The position numbers and the translations under genes were made by a program. The notes beneath the pieces were generated by a model. That model did no database searches and had not been told where the DNA came from. It saw nothing but the letters and a program-made list of their open reading frames with translations. A stretch of 64,000 bases of DNA from Breznakia pachnodae (GTDB lineage: Bacteria; Bacillota_I; Bacilli_A; Erysipelotrichales; Erysipelotrichaceae), in contig NZ_JAUSUR010000001.1 of NCBI RefSeq assembly GCF_030814225.1, positions 682,001-746,000 on the forward strand. The letters run 5' to 3'. Shown here piece after piece: positions 26,909-35,661 of the stretch; the first letter of the stretch is position 1, and each line of letters begins with the position of its first letter.

Positions 26909-27898
26909 ATGAAAAAATTGTTATGTTTGGGGTTAAGTTTAGTTTGTGTATTTAGTTTGTTTGGATGTGACAGCAGTGATGATAAAGAGTCAACTGGTGG
27001 AGAAAAAGAAAAATTCAAAGTAGGAATTGTTCAGATTGTTGAACATCCTTCTCTTGATACAATTCGTGAAGCTACAGTAAAAGAACTGGAAGCTTCTGAT
27101 CTAGATGTTGAAATTCTTTATGAAAATGCAAGTAATGATCAAAGTTTACTATCAACAATCTGTCAGAAATTTAAAGATGAAGACGTGGATGTAATTGTTG
27201 CAATCGCTACACCTAGCGCAATGGCAGCAGCAAACTTCTCAGATGATATTCCAGTAGTATTCTCTGCAGTAAGTGATCCTGTTGGAGCAGGTTTAGTAAA
27301 AGATCTTGAAAAGCCAGACGGAAATATTACAGGAACGAGTGATGAAATTCAGGTTGATTTAATTTTAGATTTAGCAGTTGAGATGTATCCAGAAACAAAA
27401 ACAATTGGTTTCTTATATAACTCAGGTGAAGCTAACTCAGTATCAAACTTAGAAAAAGTTAAAGATTATGCAAGTAAAAATAATTTAGAAGTTGTGGAAG
27501 CAGCCGTTACTAACACAGGTGAAGTACAAACTGCGACTCAAACATTAATTGATAAAACTGATGTTATCTTTGCACCAAACGATAATACAGTTGCATCAGC
27601 AATGGATATCGTATCTTCATTAACTACAGAATCAAAAACACCATTGTTTGTTGGAGCTGATTCAATGGTTGGAGATGGTGGATTGGCAACTGTTGGAATT
27701 AATTATGAAGATTTAGGTACATCAACTGGTGATATGGTTATTAAAATCTTAAACGGAACTAGTCCAAGTGATATTCCAGTAAAAGTATTTAAAGAAGATT
27801 TAAGTGTATACATTAATACAACTGTTGCTAAAGCAATTGGATTTGATGGAATCGATAATTTGAAAGAACAACACGAGGACGTTGTAGAAGTAGAATAG
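26909..27898 (+). CDS. trpX: ABC transporter substrate-binding lipoprotein, TrpX family
   Basis: The 329-residue protein has a lipoprotein signal peptide with lipobox LFGC, then a two-lobe binding protein of the ABC_sub_bind family (KVGIVQIVEHPSLDTIREA; IPVVFSAVSDPVGAGLVKDL; FAPNDNTVASAMDIV). It should be tethered outside the membrane and deliver substrate to the following permease and ATPase. The tryptophan T-box just upstream supports tryptophan or a precursor as substrate. The start follows GGGAGG. The fourth gene of the operon is a second binding protein of the same family. Confidence 0.9.
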   Translation: MKKLLCLGLSLVCVFSLFGCDSSDDKESTGGEKEKFKVGIVQIVEHPSLDTIREATVKELEASDLDVEILYENASNDQSLLSTICQKFKDEDVDVIVAIATPSAMAAANFSDDIPVVFSAVSDPVGAGLVKDLEKPDGNITGTSDEIQVDLILDLAVEMYPETKTIGFLYNSGEANSVSNLEKVKDYASKNNLEVVEAAVTNTGEVQTATQTLIDKTDVIFAPNDNTVASAMDIVSSLTTESKTPLFVGADSMVGDGGLATVGINYEDLGTSTGDMVIKILNGTSPSDIPVKVFKEDLSVYINTTVAKAIGFDGIDNLKEQHEDVVEVE

Positions 27899-27910
27899 AA
27901 AGAGGTTTAT

Positions 27911-28834
27911 ATGAGTCTTGGCACAATATTAGGAGCAATCGAATTAGGTCTTATCTTTGCGATTATGTCCTATGGAATATTCATTACATTTAAAATATTA
28001 GACTTTCCTGATTTAACCGTAGATGGAAGTTTCACCCTTGGCTGTGTAGTCAGTGCTACATTGGTATTGCAGGATCAATCCCTTTTAGGGATTGTCCTTG
28101 CAGTCGGTGCTGGAGCACTCGCTGGGTTAGTTACTGGGTTTCTGCATACAAAAATGAAGGTGCAGTACATCTTAGCAGGAATTATCACGATGACAGGATT
28201 ATATTCCATCAACCTTAAAGTTGGTGGAAAGCCTAATCTTTCATTGTATGGGAAAGAAACAATCTTCACTTACTTTTCAAGTTTTTTAAATAACCTTGGA
28301 TTACCTGCTGATTTTGTTTCTCGTTATTATAAACTAGTTCTATTAATATTAATTGTATTAATTCTTGGTGTCCTTTTATACTTATTTTTCAAAACACAAA
28401 CTGGTTTGGCAATTCGTGCCACTGGTAACAATGAAGAAATGGTTCGTGCATCTTCAATTAATACAGATGCAATGAAAATGGCTGGATTAGCCCTTGCAAA
28501 TGCTTTTGTGGCATTAAGTGCTTCTATCTATACGCAACATCAGATGTTCTATGATATCTCACAAGGGATTGGAATGATGGTGGTTGGTCTTACCAGTATT
28601 ATTGTTGGTGAAAGTCTATTTGGAAGAAGAACCATCTTAAACAGTTTTATTTCACTGGTACTAGGTGCTATTTTATATCGTTTATTATTATCATATGCAT
28701 TGTCGCTTGGAATGAATCCTAACGACTGGAAATTACTATGTGCAACATTAGTTGCTGTTGTAATCTCACTTCCAACGGTTAAGAAGTTCATCGAAAAGAA
28801 ACAGAAGCAACGTTCAAAAAGGAGGAAAGTATAA
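27911..28834 (+). CDS. trpY: ABC transporter permease, TrpY family
   Basis: The 307-residue protein has about eight hydrophobic spans and belongs to the branched-chain-type permease family (FPDLTVDGSFTLGC near residue 32; GLAIRATGNNEEMVRASSIN, the cytoplasmic loop that meets the ATPase). It forms the membrane channel of the importer. The gene begins 12 bases after trpX, and its stop codon overlaps the ATPase start by one base, which implies translational coupling. Substrate assignment rests on the T-box. Confidence 0.9.
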   Translation: MSLGTILGAIELGLIFAIMSYGIFITFKILDFPDLTVDGSFTLGCVVSATLVLQDQSLLGIVLAVGAGALAGLVTGFLHTKMKVQYILAGIITMTGLYSINLKVGGKPNLSLYGKETIFTYFSSFLNNLGLPADFVSRYYKLVLLILIVLILGVLLYLFFKTQTGLAIRATGNNEEMVRASSINTDAMKMAGLALANAFVALSASIYTQHQMFYDISQGIGMMVVGLTSIIVGESLFGRRTILNSFISLVLGAILYRLLLSYALSLGMNPNDWKLLCATLVAVVISLPTVKKFIEKKQKQRSKRRKV

Positions 28835-29643
28835 TGTTAGATATCAATAATCTCAGTATTACTTTTCACCCTGGAACCGCAAATGAAAAGAAAGCATTAA
28901 AAGAAGTATCACTACATTTAGATGATGGTGACTTTGTAACTATTATTGGTAGTAATGGTGCTGGTAAAAGTACATTACTAAATTGTATTAGTGGTTCTTA
29001 TGAATCTGATGATGGAACAATTGTATTAGATGGAAAAGAAATCCAGTATATGAAGGAACATAAGCGTTCAAAAATGATTGGTCGACTATTTCAGGATCCT
29101 TTAAAAGGAAGTGCACCAGATATGACAATTGAAGAAAATCTGGAGTTGGCTTTCCGTAGAGGAAATAAGAAAAATGGTCTTTATGATCGTTTCCTGAAAA
29201 TTGGTCTTACCAAAGATGAACGTGAATTTATGAAAGAGAAAATATCCCACTTGGAATTAGGTTTAGAAGATCGATTTAATACGAAAGTAGGATTGTTATC
29301 TGGTGGTCAGCGTCAGGCATTAACATTAATGATGTCTACCATCAATACGCCTACCCTGTTGCTGTTAGATGAACATACAGCAGCACTGGATCCAAAGACA
29401 GCGAAGAAGGTTATGGAAATTACTGATAAGGTAGTAAATGAAAATAAGATTACTACAATTATGATTACCCACAACATTCAACAAGCTTTGGAATATGGAA
29501 ATCGTATGATTGTAATGAGTGAAGGTAATATCCTGATGGAGTTTAGCAAAGAAGAAAAAAGCAAAATGAGTGTAGAAGATGTAATGAAGATATATCAAAG
29601 TAAAAGTGCTCAAGACTTGTCCGATAAAATGATTTTAGATTAA
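28834..29643 (+). CDS. trpZ: ABC transporter ATP-binding protein, TrpZ family
   Basis: The 269-residue ATPase has Walker A GSNGAGKST, a Q-loop at FQDPL, signature LSGGQRQAL, Walker B LLLLDEHTAALD and switch His in MITHNIQQAL. It powers the importer made with the upstream permease. The start overlaps the permease stop as TAATG behind AAGGAGG. Confidence 0.93.
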   Translation: MLDINNLSITFHPGTANEKKALKEVSLHLDDGDFVTIIGSNGAGKSTLLNCISGSYESDDGTIVLDGKEIQYMKEHKRSKMIGRLFQDPLKGSAPDMTIEENLELAFRRGNKKNGLYDRFLKIGLTKDEREFMKEKISHLELGLEDRFNTKVGLLSGGQRQALTLMMSTINTPTLLLLDEHTAALDPKTAKKVMEITDKVVNENKITTIMITHNIQQALEYGNRMIVMSEGNILMEFSKEEKSKMSVEDVMKIYQSKSAQDLSDKMILD

Positions 29644-29665
29644 TCAAAACATAAGGAGAAGTTTG

Positions 29666-30637
29666 ATGAAAAGATTAAAAATAGGAATTATAGTATGTTT
29701 ATGTATCGTATTTATGGGTGGTTGCAGTAGCAGCAAAAGCGAAGAAAAAGTAAAAATAGGAATTGTTCAGATTAGTGAACATGAATCCTTAAATATAATT
29801 AGAGAAGCATATATTGAAGAATTTGAATCGTTAGGTTATAACGAAGATAATAGTGAAATTATATATCAGAATGCAAATGGTGATATGACAAACTTAAAGA
29901 CAATTATGGAACAGATGGCAGCCGATGATGTAGATATCATTGTCCCAATCAGTACACCATGTGCCCAAGTTGCAGCACCATACGCAGATGATATACCAGT
30001 TGTATTTGCAGCAGTCAGTGATCCTGTTGCTGCAGGTTTAATGGATGATTTAGAACATCCAAACAACAACATCACTGGAGTATCGAATGAAATTCAGGTA
30101 GATCAGATTTTAAATGCAGGTATGACATTATACCCAGAGATGAAAACACTAGGTTTATTATATAGTTCAGGTGAAGTCAATGCAGTCAGTTCCATCGAGA
30201 AGGCAAAAAGCTATGCAAAGGAGCACAACCTTGAAATCGTGGAAGTGGCAATTAACAACACCGCAGACATTCAAAGCGCTGTCCAAACATTGAATGAACA
30301 AGTAGATGCAATTTTTATTCCCAATGATAATACCATTATTAACGCAATGGATATTGTCACTCCTCTAACTAGGGAAGCAAAAATTCCTACTTTCTGTGGT
30401 GTTGATACCTTTGTGAAGTCTGGTGGTTTATTAAATGTTGGTATTGATTATGTAGAAATTGGAAAAGAAGCTGCTCAGATGAGCAAGAAAATTCTTGATG
30501 GTACTCCAGTAGAAGAACTACCAGTAAAAGTATTTAAAGAAAATCTTAATTTATATGTAAATGAAACAACTGCAAAAGAGCTAGGAATTACCTTTGATTC
30601 ATTAGTGGATTCCTACCCTGTTGTAACATTTGAATAA
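29666..30637 (+). CDS. Second TrpX-family substrate-binding lipoprotein
   Basis: 323 residues from the ATG at 29666, which follows AAGGAGA with 6-base spacing; an in-frame TTG just upstream is less likely. It has lipobox MGGC and then the same ABC_sub_bind fold as the first gene, with closely matching blocks (KIGIVQISEHESLNIIREA; IPVVFAAVSDPVAAGLMDDL; FIPNDNTIINAMDIV). It therefore arose by duplication and probably widens or tunes ligand use by one permease and ATPase. The operon ends at the next hairpin. Confidence 0.88.
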   Translation: MKRLKIGIIVCLCIVFMGGCSSSKSEEKVKIGIVQISEHESLNIIREAYIEEFESLGYNEDNSEIIYQNANGDMTNLKTIMEQMAADDVDIIVPISTPCAQVAAPYADDIPVVFAAVSDPVAAGLMDDLEHPNNNITGVSNEIQVDQILNAGMTLYPEMKTLGLLYSSGEVNAVSSIEKAKSYAKEHNLEIVEVAINNTADIQSAVQTLNEQVDAIFIPNDNTIINAMDIVTPLTREAKIPTFCGVDTFVKSGGLLNVGIDYVEIGKEAAQMSKKILDGTPVEELPVKVFKENLNLYVNETTAKELGITFDSLVDSYPVVTFE

Positions 30638-30644
30638 GTGAACG

Positions 30645-30674
30645 AAACGTAGATGATTATTCATTTACGTTTTT
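30645..30674 (+). terminator. Intrinsic terminator of the trpXYZ-type operon
   Basis: AAACGTAgATGA pairs with TCATtTACGTTT around a 4-base loop, followed by T's. Confidence 0.8.
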
Positions 30675-30731
30675 ACTTTCCTTCATTAAAAATACACATT
30701 ACTTTTGTACTTTTAATGCGGAGGAAATGTT

Positions 30732-32240
30732 ATGTACTTAATAAAGAATGCGATACGAAACATCGTACGCTCAAAAGGTAAGAATCTTCTGATTGCTTCC
30801 ATCATATTTGTAATTGGGTTATCTTGTTGTATTGCTTTATCAATCAAGCAGGCAGCAAATACCGCAAAGGAAGAAGGAATGGATCAGCTGAATATTACAG
30901 CAACCATCAGTTATGATCGTCAGGCAATGATGCAGGATATGCAACCGCCAAGTGAAGGTAGTGAAGACGAATCATCAAGTGAAGATTCACGTGAAGCAAT
31001 GCGTGAGGCAATGCAGGGACAAAATCTGAGTTTGGAAGAACTACAGACATATGCCGAAGATAGTAATGTGAACGATTTCTACTATACTTCATCTTTATCA
31101 CTAAATAGTAATGATGATCTTCAGGCAATTGAATCATCATCACAAGGATTTGGTGGTAATGGTGGTGGAGGAATGGGTGGTGACACTGAAATAATGTTCA
31201 CCTCTGGAGACTTCACATTATTAGGTTATTCATCTTATGATGCAATGAGTGATTTTGTAAGTGGATCTAGTTCTTTAAGTGATGGAGAATACTTTGATTT
31301 GGAAAGTGATGATCAATGTATTATCTCAGAAGACTTAGCTACTTATAATTCAATTTCAGTTGGCGATACAATTACATTAATTAATCCAAACAATGAAAAT
31401 GAAACATTTGAATTAACAGTTACTGGTATTTATTCTATGACTTCTACACAAGGTGGCTTACAAATGAGTGATCCAGCAAATCAGATTCTAACAAACACAG
31501 CAGTAGTTGACAGCATTACAGCAACATCTGCTGATAACAGTGAAAATGAAGACAACAGTTCTTATTTAGAATCAACAATCCAAGGAACATATGTATTCTC
31601 AGATGTTGCAGCATATGAAGCATTTAGTGAAGACGTATATGACTTAGGATTAAGTGATGAATTTGTGGTTCAAAGCGCTGATGTAACTTCTTATGAACAA
31701 TCATTAGAACCATTAAACAATCTTGCAGATTATGCAAACACATTCTTAATTGTAATCTTAGTAATTGGTGGAGTAATCTTAGTTGTATTCCAATTATTAA
31801 GAATCAAGGAAAGAACATATGAAATCGGTGTACTAAGTGCAATCGGGATGAACCGTAAAAAGATTTCATTCCAGTTCTTAAGCGAATTATTTATTATTAC
31901 CGCAATTTCAATGGTATTGGCAATTGGAGTCGGTAGTGCTACCAGTGTACCAATTACTAACGCATTATTAGAAAATGAAACAACGACAACAGATACTTCA
32001 AGCGATAGTGATTTCCCTTCTGGTATGGGTGGTGGCCAAATGCAAGGTGGACCTGGACAATCAGGTGGTATGGGAATGCAAAGTACCAACTATATTGATG
32101 AAGTATCAAGCGCTACAAACTTAACTGTAGTTATTCAAATTTTAGGCATCTCATTACTATTAACTATTTTATCAGGAGGTGTAGCAATCTTATTTGTATT
32201 ACGCTATGACCCTATTAAAATACTTTCACAAAATGATTAG
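30732..32240 (+). CDS. ABC transporter permease, MacB/FtsX type
   Basis: The 502-residue protein has one N-terminal membrane helix (LLIASIIFVIGLSCCIAL), an extracellular domain of about 290 residues, and three C-terminal helices with the FtsX-type loop (RIKERTYEIGVLSAIGMNRKK). This is the MacB/LolC half-permease topology used for export or mechanotransmission of envelope substrates. Two extracellular parts are unusual: an acidic, Met-rich stretch after residue 60 and Gly/Met-rich segments (GGNGGGGMGGD near 150; GMGGGQMQGGPGQSGGMGMQ near 430). It precedes its ATPase by 11 bases. No associated two-component system or periplasmic adaptor is in the window. Confidence 0.88.
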   Translation: MYLIKNAIRNIVRSKGKNLLIASIIFVIGLSCCIALSIKQAANTAKEEGMDQLNITATISYDRQAMMQDMQPPSEGSEDESSSEDSREAMREAMQGQNLSLEELQTYAEDSNVNDFYYTSSLSLNSNDDLQAIESSSQGFGGNGGGGMGGDTEIMFTSGDFTLLGYSSYDAMSDFVSGSSSLSDGEYFDLESDDQCIISEDLATYNSISVGDTITLINPNNENETFELTVTGIYSMTSTQGGLQMSDPANQILTNTAVVDSITATSADNSENEDNSSYLESTIQGTYVFSDVAAYEAFSEDVYDLGLSDEFVVQSADVTSYEQSLEPLNNLADYANTFLIVILVIGGVILVVFQLLRIKERTYEIGVLSAIGMNRKKISFQFLSELFIITAISMVLAIGVGSATSVPITNALLENETTTTDTSSDSDFPSGMGGGQMQGGPGQSGGMGMQSTNYIDEVSSATNLTVVIQILGISLLLTILSGGVAILFVLRYDPIKILSQND

Positions 32241-32251
32241 GAGGAAATAAT

Positions 32252-32887
32252 ATGAATCAATTAGAACTACAAAATGTTTCATTCTCATACAATGAGAAGA
32301 AATCAATCTTAAAGAATATTAATCTTTCTTTTCAAGAAGGTAAAATTTACGCCATTACAGGAAAGTCAGGAGCTGGTAAAACTACATTATTATCACTACT
32401 GTCATTACTGCAGAAACCAGTATCTGGTGACATTTATTACTGTGATAAGAATTTAAAGGAAATGGATCCTTATAAATATCGCAGTACACAGATTGGTGTT
32501 ATCTTTCAATCCTATAACTTGTTACCACTATTGAATGCAGTTGAAAATGTAATGCTTTCTATGGATATTGCAAGTTTAAAAGATGTAGATAAAAAGAAAC
32601 ATGCAATTGAGTTATTAGAAAAAGTTGGTTTAAATGAGGAAGATATCTACAGACCAATTCGCAAGTTATCAGGTGGACAACAGCAACGTGTAGCAATTGC
32701 ACGTGCAATGTCTTACTCCCCTTCATTGATTCTTGCAGATGAACCAACAGGTAATCTGGATTCGGATACAGAAAAAGATATCTTAAGCATTTTTCAAAAG
32801 TTTGCACATGAAGATAATAAATGTATTATCATCGTAACGCATTCTCCATCAGTTACAAAAGTAGCGGATTATGTTTATCGTTTATAA
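32252..32887 (+). CDS. ABC transporter ATP-binding protein, MacB/LolD type
   Basis: The 211-residue ATPase has Walker A GKSGAGKTT, Q-loop FQSYNLLPLL, signature LSGGQQQRVAIARA, Walker B LILADEPTGNLD and the switch His in VTHSP. Length and the LPLLNAVENV region are typical of MacB/LolD ATPases that pair with FtsX-type permeases. It forms a two-gene exporter with the preceding gene. The terminator starts at its stop codon. Confidence 0.93.
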   Translation: MNQLELQNVSFSYNEKKSILKNINLSFQEGKIYAITGKSGAGKTTLLSLLSLLQKPVSGDIYYCDKNLKEMDPYKYRSTQIGVIFQSYNLLPLLNAVENVMLSMDIASLKDVDKKKHAIELLEKVGLNEEDIYRPIRKLSGGQQQRVAIARAMSYSPSLILADEPTGNLDSDTEKDILSIFQKFAHEDNKCIIIVTHSPSVTKVADYVYRL

Positions 32888-32913
32888 AGCAGTGCTTCGG
32901 CATTGCTTTTTTT
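32886..32913 (+). terminator. Intrinsic terminator with a TTCG tetraloop
   Basis: AAAGCAGTGC and GCATTGCTTT pair, with one mismatch region, around a stable TTCG loop, followed by a T run. Confidence 0.88.
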
Positions 32914-32926
32914 CGCTTATATTTTT

Positions 32927-32954
32927 TTGCAATTCCTTGCGATTGCAGTATAAT
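32927..32954 (+). promoter_or_regulatory. Promoter of the pantothenate/CoA operon
   Basis: TTGCAA (32927-32932), 16 bases and TATAAT (32949-32954). The leader of about 100 bases contains an inverted pair TAGTTTCA..TGAAACTA (near 32963 and 33019) and two copies of AAGAAGTGA. Confidence 0.6.
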
Positions 32955-33064
32955 ATTACTATAGTTTCAGGAAAAGAAGTGATCAGTAGTGACATTTACT
33001 TTTCATTAAACAATTATTTTGAAACTAATACGTTGCATTCGAAAGAAGTGACAGTGGAGGTACT

Positions 33065-33685
33065 ATGAAAAAAACGAATATGAAGCGATTTACACTTTTC
33101 GCGCTATTTTTAGCGATTGAAGTTGCCGTAAGTGTAATTCCATTCCTAGGGTTTATACCACTAGGATTTATCAATGCCACAACATTACACATTCCTGTAA
33201 TTGTTGCTGCCGTTGTATTAGGCAAAAAGGAAGGAGCCGCTATTGGGTTTGTGTTTGGTCTGATATCTTTGATTAAACATACAATGGAACCAAGTCTATC
33301 AAGTTTTATTTTCTCACCATTTGTAACAGTTGGAGAAACTAGTGGAAACTTTGCAAGTATCCTAATTGCAATTGTTCCTAGAACACTGATTGGATTTGTA
33401 AGTGGACTCATTTTTGAAAACTTAAAGAAACGAAAGATTAACGATGTTGTATCTGTCAGTATCAGTGCAGTAGCTGGATCACTTACCAACACCATATTGG
33501 TAATGGGGGGAATCTATATCTTCTTCGGTGGAGCATATGCTGCTACTGTTGGGATTGCTTATGAGGCACTCGTTGGATTTATTATGGGGATTGTAACAAC
33601 TAGCGGAATCATTGAAGCAATTGTTGCCGCAATTATTGCAGTTGCCATTTATAAAGCAAGTAAAAAGACACTCAGTGGAATATAG
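33065..33685 (+). CDS. panT: ECF transporter S component, probably for pantothenate
   Basis: The 206-residue protein has about six membrane helices, an ECF S-component N-terminus (LFALFLAIEVAVSVIPFLG, the strip that meets the T component) and a glycine-rich GKKEGAAIGFVFGLISLI. It is followed 9 bases later by coaBC and then coaX, the two CoA-pathway genes that use pantothenate, so pantothenate is the likely vitamin. The shared EcfT and EcfA ATPases are not in the window. The start follows GTGGAGG. Confidence 0.83.
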   Translation: MKKTNMKRFTLFALFLAIEVAVSVIPFLGFIPLGFINATTLHIPVIVAAVVLGKKEGAAIGFVFGLISLIKHTMEPSLSSFIFSPFVTVGETSGNFASILIAIVPRTLIGFVSGLIFENLKKRKINDVVSVSISAVAGSLTNTILVMGGIYIFFGGAYAATVGIAYEALVGFIMGIVTTSGIIEAIVAAIIAVAIYKASKKTLSGI

Positions 33686-33694
33686 GAGAATCTT

Positions 33695-34873
33695 ATGAAA
33701 AAAACAGTTGTGATTGGAGTAACGAGCAGTATAGCTACATACAAAAGTGTTCAGTTAGTGAGTGATTTAATAAAAAAAGGGTATGATGTAGAAGTTATTA
33801 TGAGTAAGAATGCAACCAATTTTATTCAACCGTTAACGTTCTCATCACTAACAAAACACAAAACTTATGTAGAGACATTTGATCGTGAAGTAGACTATGA
33901 TGTAGAACACATTTCATTAGCTAAAAAAGCAGATGTGTTTATGATTGCACCAGCAACTGCAAATGTAATTGCTAAGGTTGCACATGGATTAGCCGATGAT
34001 ATGCTGACAACTACATTTTTGGCATCTACTTGTCCAAAAATTATTGCACCAGCAATGAATACTAAAATGTATACAAATCCGATTACGCAAGACAATATGA
34101 AAACCTGTAAATCTTATGGTATGAGTTTTGTTGAACCAAAGACAGGTTTACTTGCTTGTGGAGATGAGGGGTTAGGTAAACTTGCAGATATTGATACAAT
34201 GATTGATGCTATTGATATGGCTTTACAAGAAAAGAAACCACTAGAAGGCAAACGTGTACTAATTAGTGCTGGACCTACCGTAGAAGCAATTGATCCAGTA
34301 CGTTTTATCTCAAACCATTCAAGTGGAAAAATGGGATATGCAATAGCGAAAGCAGCTAGAAATCTAGGAGCGCATGTTACATTAATCAGTGGTCCAGTAA
34401 ACCTTAAGCAATTAAATGGAGTAAATACAGTAAATGTAAAAAGTGCTCAAGATATGGCGTTCCATATGAAGGCGCACTTCCCTGATTGTGATTATATTGT
34501 AATGGCTGCTGCTGTTGCTGATTTCACACCAGAACATGTAGCTGATGAAAAAATTAAGAAAATGGATAACCAGAATACAATCAATCTAAAGAAAACCGAA
34601 GATATCCTTGCCTACCTTGGTAAGCAGAAAACAAACCAGAAAATTTGTGGATTTGCGATGGAAACACAAAACGTGTTAGAAAATGCCAAACGTAAATTCG
34701 AAGAGAAAAACTGTGATCTTCTGGTTGTTAATGATTTAAAAGTTGAAGGTGCTGGTTTTCAAGGAGATACCAATAAAGTTACTCTGATTAAAAAAGATGG
34801 TAATAAAGAACTTGAATTAATGAGCAAAGATGAACTTGCTTATAAGATATTAGAAGAACTACAAAAGGTATAA
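33695..34873 (+). CDS. coaBC: Bifunctional phosphopantothenoylcysteine decarboxylase / synthetase
   Basis: The 392-residue protein has both domains. The FMN-dependent CoaC half (residues 1-185) has VEHISLAKKADV with the catalytic His, APAMNTKMY and the redox Cys in LLACGDEG. The CoaB half starts at GKRVLISAGPTVEAIDPVR, with ISNHSSGKMG and MAAAVADFTP. It joins cysteine to 4'-phosphopantothenate and decarboxylates the product. It lies between the transporter and coaX, in pathway context. Confidence 0.97.
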   Translation: MKKTVVIGVTSSIATYKSVQLVSDLIKKGYDVEVIMSKNATNFIQPLTFSSLTKHKTYVETFDREVDYDVEHISLAKKADVFMIAPATANVIAKVAHGLADDMLTTTFLASTCPKIIAPAMNTKMYTNPITQDNMKTCKSYGMSFVEPKTGLLACGDEGLGKLADIDTMIDAIDMALQEKKPLEGKRVLISAGPTVEAIDPVRFISNHSSGKMGYAIAKAARNLGAHVTLISGPVNLKQLNGVNTVNVKSAQDMAFHMKAHFPDCDYIVMAAAVADFTPEHVADEKIKKMDNQNTINLKKTEDILAYLGKQKTNQKICGFAMETQNVLENAKRKFEEKNCDLLVVNDLKVEGAGFQGDTNKVTLIKKDGNKELELMSKDELAYKILEELQKV

Positions 34874-34884
34874 GGGAGAGACAT

Positions 34885-35661
34885 ATGTTAGTTGCTATTG
34901 ATATAGGAAACACAAATATCTCAATTGGACTTTTTGATGATAGTAAGTTAATAGCGAATTATCGACTTACTACACTATCAAAAAGAACAAGTGATGAATA
35001 TGGATTTTTAATTATTAGTTTCCTTCAAAACGAAAAAATTAATCCAGAAGATATTAAAGATATAATCATTGCGAGTGTTGTTCCTAAAATCATGCACTCA
35101 TTCACAAACTCAATCCGTAAGTATTTTAAAAAAGAACCAATTATTGTTGGACCTGGTGTAAAGACTGGTGTATCAATTCGTATTGATAACCCCAGAGAAC
35201 TTGGTGCAGACCGATTAGTTGATGTAGTTGGTGCTTATTATATCTATGGTGGAAATGTATTAGTCATTGATTTTGGCACTGCTACTACCTTTGATTATGT
35301 AAATGAAAAAGGTGAGTTTATCGGTGGTGCTACTAGTCCTGGTATTGAAATTAGTGCACAGGCATTATCATCTCGTGCTGCTAAGTTGCCTGAGATTGAA
35401 ATTAAGGCCACTGGCACTGTGTTAGCTACTAATACTATTGATAGTATGCAGGCAGGTGTTTACTTTGGTTATATGGGTCATACAGAGTTTATGATTAAAA
35501 AATTCAAAGAAGAACTAGGAAAAGATATTAAGGTTGTTGCAACTGGTGGGTTAGGACGAATTCTTGCGGAAAACATTGAAACAATTGATGTTTATGATCC
35601 TGAACTTACCTTTAAAGGATTGAAGATCATTTATGATCGCACCAAAAAAGCATCTTCGTAG
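34885..35661 (+). CDS. coaX: Type III pantothenate kinase
   Basis: The 258-residue protein has the type III motifs: N-terminal phosphate loop DIGNTNISIG, GADRLVDVVGAY with the catalytic Asp, DFGTATTFD and GGATSPGI. It phosphorylates pantothenate and, unlike type I enzymes, is normally not inhibited by CoA. With PanT and CoaBC it covers uptake to 4'-phosphopantetheine. Its last 29 bases overlap the next gene. Confidence 0.97.
   Translation: MLVAIDIGNTNISIGLFDDSKLIANYRLTTLSKRTSDEYGFLIISFLQNEKINPEDIKDIIIASVVPKIMHSFTNSIRKYFKKEPIIVGPGVKTGVSIRIDNPRELGADRLVDVVGAYYIYGGNVLVIDFGTATTFDYVNEKGEFIGGATSPGIEISAQALSSRAAKLPEIEIKATGTVLATNTIDSMQAGVYFGYMGHTEFMIKKFKEELGKDIKVVATGGLGRILAENIETIDVYDPELTFKGLKIIYDRTKKASS

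Noticed and set aside
26692..26955. Reading frame across the tryptophan T-box leader
   Set aside because: It runs through the specifier stem, T-box bulge and terminator, which are explained as RNA structure, and it overlaps the trpX start out of frame.
30637..30674. A fourth TGAACGAAAC sequence, as in the ECF-type promoters
   Set aside because: No CGTC- or CGAC-like box follows at 17 bases, and the sequence forms the left arm of the terminator after the second binding-protein gene.
32871..33068. Short plus-strand frame between the ABC exporter and panT
   Set aside because: It spans a terminator and a promoter and has no ribosome site.
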